From: Candidatus Symbiothrix sp.
GTDB taxonomy: Bacteria; Bacteroidota; Bacteroidia; Bacteroidales; Azobacteroidaceae
Reading direction: 5' to 3'
NCBI GenBank assembly: GCA_031270925.1
Contig: JAISWY010000013.1
Span: forward strand, 1 to 9,252
DNA length: 9,252 nucleotides
The notes beneath the pieces were generated by a model that was not told the DNA's origin, searched no databases, and saw nothing but the letters and a program-made list of their open reading frames with translations. Within the stretch, counting starts at the first letter, position 1; the number at the start of each line of letters is the position of its first letter. This document shows positions 1 through 5,240 of the stretch, piece after piece. Made by a program: the position numbers and the translations under genes.

Positions 1-1006
1 TGATGACAAGGTATTGCGTCGAAAAACGAATCGCAAGCAGCAAAAACAAACCGCCCAAACCCAACCAATTCGGAAACATAAACACAGCCGTAAGCACCCA
101 CAAGGCATAAAATAGCATAGTACTCCCCTGCTCTATCCGGTCGAAATTTTTGACGAATAATGGGTAAAACGGGTAAGCGAAAGCGCGACGCAATTTATAT
201 TCTTTCCACATCCAAACGGCTTGCATATCGACGGCTACGTTATTTTCGACCGATAAATCTACCGCTGTATTGCTTTCGGAAGTCATGCCAATAATAAGCA
301 AATCGTCTTCGCCCGCATCAATAAAATTGTAATTCGACAAGTCCTTTTGTTGGAAAAAAGCGGTTTTCCGGTAAGCCATATTTCGTCCGTTGGCACGATA
401 AGTTTTTCTGCGTAAAGCGAATAAGATTGTTTGCAGGTTTTCGCAAAAATAATCGTAAGCGGCAAAACGAAAAGGGTATTTTTCTAAAAAAGCCCAGCCC
501 AAAACAACCGTTTTTTCGTCGGTAAAATACCGCGCCATCGACCGCAACCAATCGGGACCTAAGGGATGACTGTCGGCTTCGATAAACACCAAAACTTCGT
601 GATGTGCGGCTTTGATGCCTAAAGTCAGCGCCATCTTTTTCCGGCTCACATTCCGGCTTTGTCCCGGTAAAATGGTATGATACAAGTGTTTATACTTCAA
701 TTCCAAGTGTTTCAAAACCGATTCGGTATCGTCGGTCGAATCTTCATTGACAACGATTACTTCAAAATCGGGATAATTCTGTTCCAAAATCGAAGGAAGA
801 TAGGTTTCCAGATTTTCATCTTCGTTCCGTGCATAAATCACAACCGAAACGGGCGGTTGAGCTGTTGGAAGAGCGATTTTGCCTTTTTGTACCGCTTTTT
901 GATAACAGTAAGGTTTGTACAGAAACACCCAATAATCAACCAATTGGACAATCAAACACAGCAGCAGGGCCGCCGACAAAACAATATCTATCGAAACGAA
1001 ATTCAT
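1..1006 (-). CDS. Family 2 glycosyltransferase, membrane anchored (3' end beyond window)
   Basis: This reading frame stays open for 335 codons from the ATG at 1006 to the left edge, so the C-terminus is missing. Residues 6-30 form a hydrophobic N-terminal anchor. A GT-A domain follows: PVSVVIYARNE (52-62) is the usual first strand, VVNEDSTDD (85-93) the nucleotide-binding acidic loop, and EADSHP (143-148) occupies the DxD metal-binding position with Glu in place of the first Asp. GRNMAYRK (207-214) and GEDDLL (232-237) are the acceptor-side and catalytic-base motifs of this family. WKEYKLRR (267-274) stands where processive enzymes have QxxRW. Residues 297-327 look like one or two further membrane segments. 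It probably transfers a sugar from a nucleotide-sugar at the cytoplasmic face of the inner membrane; donor and acceptor cannot be told. Its ATG overlaps the lysA stop (ATGA), so it is probably translated by coupling from the lysA mRNA. Confidence 0.88.
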   Translation of the reverse strand, partial: MNFVSIDIVLSAALLLCLIVQLVDYWVFLYKPYCYQKAVQKGKIALPTAQPPVSVVIYARNEDENLETYLPSILEQNYPDFEVIVVNEDSTDDTESVLKHLELKYKHLYHTILPGQSRNVSRKKMALTLGIKAAHHEVLVFIEADSHPLGPDWLRSMARYFTDEKTVVLGWAFLEKYPFRFAAYDYFCENLQTILFALRRKTYRANGRNMAYRKTAFFQQKDLSNYNFIDAGEDDLLIIGMTSESNTAVDLSVENNVAVDMQAVWMWKEYKLRRAFAYPFYPLFVKNFDRIEQGSTMLFYALWVLTAVFMFPNWLGLGGLFLLLAIRFSTQYLVI

Positions 1007-2163
1007 TCTAAACTATCTGAAAAATAAGATTGCGGTAACTGACGACAATTGTATTGCGAAGCCATACTTTCGCCGTAAGCGCCGGCCGAACGCAAAACCA
1101 CAAAATCTCCTCGATTCGTGAGCGGTAATTCCCGGTCTTTCCCGAAACAATCGGACGACTCGCAAATCGGGCCGACCACATCGTAAACTTCCGTTTTCTC
1201 ACTCGAGCTGATGTTTTCTATCTGATGATAAGCATCATACATTGCTGGACGAAGCAATTCGGTAAATCCGGCATCCAAAACGACGAATTTTTTGAAACTG
1301 CCTTCTTTCAGGTATAACACCTTGGAAATCAAGTTTCCACATTGTCCGACTATCGAACGCCCCGGCTCGAAATGGACTTGCTGACCGGGTAATACTTTGA
1401 AATAGCGATGGAAAGTTTCAAAATACGATTTGAAATCGGGAATCGAATGTTGGTCGGGATGCCTGTAATCAATTCCCAGACCACCGCCGAAATTGATGTT
1501 TTCCAAGTGGATATTGCGTTTCAACAACTGTTCCTGTAATTCTTCCGCTCGTTTGCACAGATTGATAAACGGCTCTAATTCGGTTAGTTGCGATCCGATA
1601 TGGAAATGCAAGCCGATCAATCGCAAGGATTTCAGGTTTTCCAATTGGTCTAATACCTTATCTAATTGGTCTAAATTGATACCGAATTTATTTTCTTTTG
1701 TTCCGGTTGTGATGTGGTGGTGCGTATGAGCATCCACTTCGGGATTCACGCGCAGAGCCACATGAGCTGTTTTCCCTTTGGCAAGCGCCAATTCGTTAAT
1801 CACTTCCAATTCGGGAATTGATTCGGCATTGAAGCAAAAAATATTGTTGTCCAAACCGAGATTAATTTCCCAATCGGCTTTCCCTACACCGGCAAAAACG
1901 ATTTTGGAGGCCGGAAAACCTGCTTTCAAAGCCGCTTCGATTTCGCCTCCGCTCACGCAATCGACACCCAAACCGCTCTCGTGGATGATCGATAGAATTC
2001 TCGGATTGGCGTTCGCCTTGACTGCATAATGAATATGGTAATCATACTTCGACGATTCTTCGACTACGACCTGCAAAGTCGCCCGCAACAAATCGGCGTC
2101 ATAATAATAAAAAGGAGTCCGTAAAGATTTGAATTTCGCTACCGGAGAAACTTTTTTTGTCAT
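1003..2163 (-). CDS. lysA: Diaminopimelate decarboxylase
   Basis: This 386-aa PLP enzyme converts meso-diaminopimelate to L-lysine and CO2, the last step of lysine synthesis, in the cytoplasm. It is a fold-type III (alanine-racemase-like) decarboxylase. HYAVKAN (45-51) carries the PLP Schiff-base lysine K49. HIGSQ (188-192) and GGGLG (226-230) bind the cofactor phosphate. EPGRS (266-270) supplies the substrate-contacting Arg, CESSD (334-338) the active-site Cys contributed across the dimer, and GAYG (361-364) the Tyr near PLP. CESSD and EPGRS favour LysA over ornithine or carboxynorspermidine decarboxylases. I chose the start at 2163 because the protein then begins MTKKVSPVAKFKSLRTPFYY, as in Bacteroidetes homologues, and lies just downstream of a promoter. 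A start at 2274 would add 37 implausible residues, cross that promoter and overlap the divergent gene. No aspartate kinase gene adjoins it here. The stop overlaps the glycosyltransferase ATG. Confidence 0.96.
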   Translation of the reverse strand: MTKKVSPVAKFKSLRTPFYYYDADLLRATLQVVVEESSKYDYHIHYAVKANANPRILSIIHESGLGVDCVSGGEIEAALKAGFPASKIVFAGVGKADWEINLGLDNNIFCFNAESIPELEVINELALAKGKTAHVALRVNPEVDAHTHHHITTGTKENKFGINLDQLDKVLDQLENLKSLRLIGLHFHIGSQLTELEPFINLCKRAEELQEQLLKRNIHLENINFGGGLGIDYRHPDQHSIPDFKSYFETFHRYFKVLPGQQVHFEPGRSIVGQCGNLISKVLYLKEGSFKKFVVLDAGFTELLRPAMYDAYHQIENISSSEKTEVYDVVGPICESSDCFGKDRELPLTNRGDFVVLRSAGAYGESMASQYNCRQLPQSYFSDSLE

Positions 2164-2194
2164 AAGATTGAGTTCTTTTTTATGAAAAACGTCG

Positions 2195-2202
2195 CAAAGG
2201 TA
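2195..2202 (-). promoter_or_regulatory. Promoter -7 element for lysA
   Basis: On the minus strand this reads TACCTTTG, an exact match to the Bacteroidetes sigma-A -7 consensus TAnnTTTG. It lies about 31 bases before the lysA ATG, which gives a leader of roughly 25 bases. I see no clear TTTG -33 element at the expected distance; that stretch is an A/T tract. It sits back to back with the promoter of the divergent gene. Confidence 0.72.
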
Positions 2203-2226
2203 ATGAAAAAAATGAAAAAATCCCTC

Positions 2227-2234
2227 TATCTTTG
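2227..2234 (+). promoter_or_regulatory. Promoter -7 element for the helix-turn-helix gene
   Basis: TATCTTTG matches TAnnTTTG and lies 20 bases before the ATG at 2255, so the leader would be only about 10-15 bases. No TTTG -33 element is visible; the upstream bases are shared with the -33 zone of the lysA promoter. An imperfect palindrome, CTTTGCCGGTAAAG (2230-2243), covers the end of the -7 and the likely transcription start. It could be an operator, possibly for the gene's own product. Confidence 0.62.
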
Positions 2235-2254
2235 CCGGTAAAGTAAAACAAATC

Positions 2255-3238
2255 ATGAATGCAAACTTAAACAACGAAGTAGTAAAAACAATATTGGAAT
2301 ATCTTCCTTCTAATATAAAACCGATTGACTATCTGATGGAACTGCTTCATATCAGCCGGGAATCGGCCTATCGCCGGATGAAGAGTCAAATTGCTTTTTC
2401 GTTTGAAGAAATCGCCCTGTTATCGAAAGTTTTGAAATTTTCGGTAAACGATATTATCGGAGTAAAGCAAAACATAGAACGAATATTTTTCGATTTGCAT
2501 CCGAAGCAACCCACATCCAACATACAAACCAATTTTTTGCTGATGTATGAAGAATTTCTTTCTTTGGCAAAAGAGATGAATAAAGCTTCGCAATCGGAAT
2601 TGATAGTTTCTTCCTGTTGTCTTCCTTTATCGTTCATAGCGCAATATGAATCGTTGTTCAAGTTATTTTATTGTAAATGGTTGCATCAATCAAACCAAAC
2701 GCCTGTCAATTGCATGTATTCCAAAATATGCCTGTCGCCGGAAATGAATGTCCTGCGCACGCAATTCGCGGAAGAAATCAAACACAACCGGAACACAACT
2801 TTCGTTTTGGACAGAAACTTCTTTTTACCCTTTATCCGTGAAGTACAATATTATGGTAAGCTGTTTCTGATGACCAACGATGAAATTAATACATTAAAAA
2901 CGGATTTGCTTGCGTTAGTAGATATCCTCTCCGGAGTGGTTCAAAAAGGCGACAATGCATTCGGAACAACATGCGACATCTACGTTTCTTTTATTGATAT
3001 TGAAATTAATTCCGCCTATATCAATTACGACGAACAGACCGTCTCGCAATACTGTATTCACGGCATTAATTCGATCTTTATCCCAAACGATAATCTCTGT
3101 TTGCAACATCGGGCTTGGTTCTATTACTTGAAAAAATCGTCGATGCTGATTACCCAATCCAACGAAATCCGGCAATTGCAATTTTTGAACAAACAACGCG
3201 AGCTTATTGGCACTGTAAGCGAAAAATTGCTTTGGTAA
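2255..3238 (+). CDS. Helix-turn-helix protein of unknown function
   Basis: I do not recognise this 327-aa gene beyond its N-terminus. Residues 20-70 look like an XRE/BetR-type DNA-binding domain: IDYLMELLHIS, then ESAYRRMKSQIAFSFEEIA as turn and recognition helix, then a helix reading LLSKVLKFSVNDIIG. From about residue 75 to the end there is a predominantly helical region of unknown fold with several aromatic-rich stretches (134-144, 188-206, 287-293). It has eight cysteines, including a CC pair at 121-122, many for a cytoplasmic Bacteroidetes protein of this size. No signal peptide or membrane segment is seen. It is probably a transcriptional regulator with a C-terminal sensing or dimerisation domain. 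It is transcribed divergently from lysA with promoters 24 bases apart, so control of itself and possibly lysA is a reasonable guess. No intrinsic terminator follows directly; the next strong one is at 3441-3478. Confidence 0.85.
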   Translation: MNANLNNEVVKTILEYLPSNIKPIDYLMELLHISRESAYRRMKSQIAFSFEEIALLSKVLKFSVNDIIGVKQNIERIFFDLHPKQPTSNIQTNFLLMYEEFLSLAKEMNKASQSELIVSSCCLPLSFIAQYESLFKLFYCKWLHQSNQTPVNCMYSKICLSPEMNVLRTQFAEEIKHNRNTTFVLDRNFFLPFIREVQYYGKLFLMTNDEINTLKTDLLALVDILSGVVQKGDNAFGTTCDIYVSFIDIEINSAYINYDEQTVSQYCIHGINSIFIPNDNLCLQHRAWFYYLKKSSMLITQSNEIRQLQFLNKQRELIGTVSEKLLW

Positions 3239-3239
3239 T

Positions 3240-3299
3240 CTAATTTTTTGCAACAAACCATTTTCATTTGATTTTTTTTACTAAAAATGAAAAAATTAG
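3240..3299. repeat. AT-rich inverted repeat after the helix-turn-helix gene
   Basis: CTAATTTTTT (3240-3249) and AAAAAATTAG (3290-3299) are perfect 10-base arms separated by 40 bases. An alternative inner pairing of TTTTCATTT with AAATGAAAA is also possible. The arms contain almost no G or C, so this is at best a weak terminator or just A/T-rich spacer. The following bases, to about 3366, hold only a 5-bp hairpin, TTCGC/GCGAA (3309-3325). Confidence 0.25.
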
Positions 3300-3366
3300 T
3301 GAAAATAATTCGCGAAAATTGCGAAAAAAAACAAACCGATTGAAAACCGGATATGAAAAAAAGCCT

Positions 3367-3374
3367 TACCTTTG
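3367..3374 (+). promoter_or_regulatory. Promoter -7 element for the candidate small RNA
   Basis: TACCTTTG matches the Bacteroidetes -7 consensus exactly and is identical to the elements before lysA and topA. A TTG at 3340-3342 lies 24 bases upstream, slightly far for a -33 element. Transcription would start near 3380. The next thing downstream is an intrinsic terminator (3441-3478), not a long gene, so this promoter belongs either to a short RNA or to an attenuated leader of the barrel gene. Confidence 0.55.
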
Positions 3375-3380
3375 CATTAA

Positions 3381-3479
3381 CATACTTTCTTCATTTATTA
3401 TATGTTTATTTTACGGGACATCCCACAAGTCCTCGGTTAGTTGACGGTTTCACTCGGTGTGAAGCCGTCAATGTTTTTA
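3381..3479 (+). ncRNA. Candidate small RNA or attenuated leader of about 100 bases
   Basis: The unit is defined by an exact -7 element (3367-3374) and a strong intrinsic terminator ending in a T-run at 3478. The 5' third is A/T-rich and probably unstructured. A short hairpin GGGAC/GTCCT (3415-3419 with 3429-3433) has a 9-base loop, ATCCCACAA, and the terminator hairpin closes the RNA. It does not resemble 6S, SRP, tmRNA or a tRNA. A 12-codon frame starting at ATG 3402 and stopping at TAG 3438-3440 touches the terminator stem, so a leader-peptide attenuator for the barrel gene is an alternative. The start coordinate is inferred from the promoter. Confidence 0.4.
3441..3478 (+). terminator. Intrinsic terminator upstream of the barrel gene
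   Basis: A 13-bp stem, TTGACGGTTTCAC (3441-3453) with GTGAAGCCGTCAA (3459-3471), contains one G-U pair, has a TCGGT loop and is followed by TGTTTTT. This is a textbook rho-independent terminator in the plus direction. It ends 14 bases before the next promoter element, so it insulates the barrel gene from upstream transcription. Confidence 0.88.
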
Positions 3480-3492
3480 TCAAAAAAATCAC

Positions 3493-3500
3493 TACTTTTG
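3493..3500 (+). promoter_or_regulatory. Promoter -7 element for the outer-membrane barrel gene
   Basis: TACTTTTG matches TAnnTTTG and lies 23 bases before the ATG at 3524. No TTTG -33 is visible; that zone is taken up by the 3' arm and T-run of the preceding terminator. Its position supports the start at 3524, because the longer in-frame start at 3353 would require translating through the terminator and this promoter. Confidence 0.6.
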
Positions 3501-3523
3501 TCGAAATTTATTTCCATCAGAAA

Positions 3524-5194
3524 ATGAAACAAATCTGTATTGCCCTGTTTTGTATTGGCGGGATTTTAGCCGCACAAAGTCAAACCAACGAGTCGAATCT
3601 CAATCGTGAACTGACTGTGGAAAAGGAATATACCCCCAGTTTGCGCGATGCCGACAAGTTGAATCGCTTGCCGGAAGTGAAAATGCCTGAAGCGCCGAAA
3701 TCGCAAGCCGAATATTCCAATTACACTTTGGATTGTAATATTCCACCTTATTTTCAGGCGATTAAGGCGAAAAATTACTTTACGGATTTTGCAACTTCCA
3801 AAAAACGCGGGTACTTGGATTTGGGACTCGGAACATTGTTTAATTTCGACGGCGATGCGGGTTATCAGATATTAAATTCGTCGACCAATCGTTTGAGCGT
3901 GTTTGCTTCACGTCGTTCGAGCAATAGTACGGTGCATTATTTGCAAGCCGATGAAACGGGGAAAATGAAAATCAACGATAATTTATTCGGAACCGATTTC
4001 TTGCATCAATGGAAAAAATTGAAGATTTCGGCTAATGCGCTGTATGTTTATTCGGGGTTTAATGATTACGGTTACACACCGGCCTCTACCCCTCCGAATA
4101 AAGACCGTGTCAATCAACGTTTTTTGATTCATACCGGGATGGAATCGCTGAATAATAATAACATTATATTCAAAGCCAAGCTCACTTACACTTTATTCAC
4201 ACAAAAACTTCCCTTTGCAGATGAATTATTTACCGGAAAAGAAAATCGTGTAATAGCCGACGTCGATGTGTTGAGCAATCAATGGTTCGGCATTGCGGCT
4301 TCGATTAAATCTTACCAATATCAATCGCGCGAACAATTACAAATAGAGCTATTCGATTATGACGATTACACTACTTTATCGGCAAAACCTTATATTCTAT
4401 TGGAAGGCAATGTTTGGGATATAAAATTAGGTGTGAGTTTCGACCTGCAAGCAGGCAAAGTGAAAAATTTCCTTTTTGCACCGAATGTTCACTTCAATTG
4501 GCGGCCGGTCGATATTTTCCACCTGTATGTTACGGCCACCGGCGGAATACAAGATAACTGCAACTATAACAGCCGTTTGAATAATCGCTATATATTTCCG
4601 GCCTACCGTATTCAAGACAGTAAAATTCCCTTAGATGCAACCGTCGGTTTGTCATATACGCCGGTTGCCAATCTCGGCCTAAACTTTTTTGCCGGAAATA
4701 CTTGGATTTATAATGAACATTTTCTTCCCAATATGGTTCCATTTTACTATGATATTTCCTTATACAAATTAGGTGGAAATATAAAATACGATTATCAAGG
4801 CATGGTAGATTTCGATGTGCAACTGCTTTACAATCATTGGAATATACTTGAAGCAAAAGAGCTAATATTTAATCCCTCCGGCATAGCTGCGGAAGCATGG
4901 AATAAACCGGTTTTTATCGGCAAAGCCAAAGTTGGAGTTAATATTCCTCATCTCCCATTACGATGTGATTTGAATTATCATCTGGAAACCGGAAGAAAAA
5001 CCTTGAATTATAATGCCGAAACCGAGCAGATGAAAAACATCCACGATCTCTCATTATCAGCCAATTACATATTGAATCCCACGGTATCGTTTTTCGCAAA
5101 AGTCAACAATCTTTTGTTTCAAAAATATGATATTTGGTACGCTTATCCCGCACAAAATTGCAATATTATGGCGGGTGCAAGCATAAAATTTTAA
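3524..5194 (+). CDS. TonB-dependent-receptor-like outer-membrane beta-barrel protein
   Basis: The protein is 556 aa from the ATG at 3524. Residues 1-20 form a signal peptide (MKQICIALFCIGGILAAQSQ) with likely cleavage after A17. A short periplasmic segment follows with LNRELTVEKEYTPSLRDADK (26-45) and a Pro-rich stretch, a pattern I associate with a conserved group of Bacteroidetes barrel proteins. From about residue 95 on, alternating polar/aromatic strands recur to the end, and the chain finishes in ASIKF, a C-terminal aromatic as expected for barrels inserted by the BAM complex. No plug domain or TonB box is evident, so it is barrel-only and may not be a TonB-driven transporter; the substrate is unknown. 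An in-frame ATG at 3353 would add 57 residues, hide the signal peptide and cross a terminator and promoter, so I reject it. topA follows after 46 bases but has its own promoter. Confidence 0.85.
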   Translation: MKQICIALFCIGGILAAQSQTNESNLNRELTVEKEYTPSLRDADKLNRLPEVKMPEAPKSQAEYSNYTLDCNIPPYFQAIKAKNYFTDFATSKKRGYLDLGLGTLFNFDGDAGYQILNSSTNRLSVFASRRSSNSTVHYLQADETGKMKINDNLFGTDFLHQWKKLKISANALYVYSGFNDYGYTPASTPPNKDRVNQRFLIHTGMESLNNNNIIFKAKLTYTLFTQKLPFADELFTGKENRVIADVDVLSNQWFGIAASIKSYQYQSREQLQIELFDYDDYTTLSAKPYILLEGNVWDIKLGVSFDLQAGKVKNFLFAPNVHFNWRPVDIFHLYVTATGGIQDNCNYNSRLNNRYIFPAYRIQDSKIPLDATVGLSYTPVANLGLNFFAGNTWIYNEHFLPNMVPFYYDISLYKLGGNIKYDYQGMVDFDVQLLYNHWNILEAKELIFNPSGIAAEAWNKPVFIGKAKVGVNIPHLPLRCDLNYHLETGRKTLNYNAETEQMKNIHDLSLSANYILNPTVSFFAKVNNLLFQKYDIWYAYPAQNCNIMAGASIKF

Positions 5195-5203
5195 ATTTTT
5201 ATT

Positions 5204-5211
5204 TACCTTTG
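5204..5211 (+). promoter_or_regulatory. Promoter -7 element for topA
   Basis: TACCTTTG is an exact -7 consensus, 29 bases before the topA ATG. No good TTTG -33 is seen upstream, where the barrel gene ends. The last bases of the element are part of a short inverted repeat, TTTGCG-CC-CGCAAA (5208-5221), covering the expected transcription start. Confidence 0.68.
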
Positions 5212-5221
5212 CGCCCGCAAA
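5208..5221. repeat. Inverted repeat over the topA promoter
   Basis: TTTGCG (5208-5213) and CGCAAA (5216-5221) flank a 2-base centre. The repeat begins in the -7 element and covers the likely transcription start, where an operator could act. A similar repeat lies over the gapA promoter. Four of the bases are fixed by the promoter itself, so chance is possible. Confidence 0.35.
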
Positions 5222-5240
5222 TGTTTGAAAATACAAAAAG

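Noticed and set aside
283..551. Short minus-strand frames inside the first kilobase
   Set aside because: They lie out of frame within the glycosyltransferase, whose own frame is open for 335 codons and contains the family motifs.
677..1027. A 116-codon plus-strand frame opposite the glycosyltransferase start
   Set aside because: It is Ile/Phe/Gln-rich antisense sequence overlapping a real gene and the lysA 3' end, without a domain.
2164..2274. A longer lysA start at 2274 adding 37 residues
   Set aside because: It would cross the lysA promoter, overlap the first codons of the divergent gene and add a Phe/His-rich stretch unlike LysA.
3309..3325. TTCGC/GCGAA hairpin as a terminator for the helix-turn-helix gene
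   Set aside because: The stem is only 5 bp and is followed by A, not T, on the plus strand; on the minus strand the T-run comes before the hairpin.
3381..3479. The short RNA region as a tRNA, SRP RNA or 6S RNA
   Set aside because: There is no cloverleaf or TΨC-arm sequence, no SRP GGAAG-type apical loop, and it is too short and wrongly folded for 6S.
3353..3523. A 57-residue N-terminal extension of the barrel protein, or a separate gene here
   Set aside because: It spans two promoter elements and a strong terminator, and the proper signal peptide begins at 3524.
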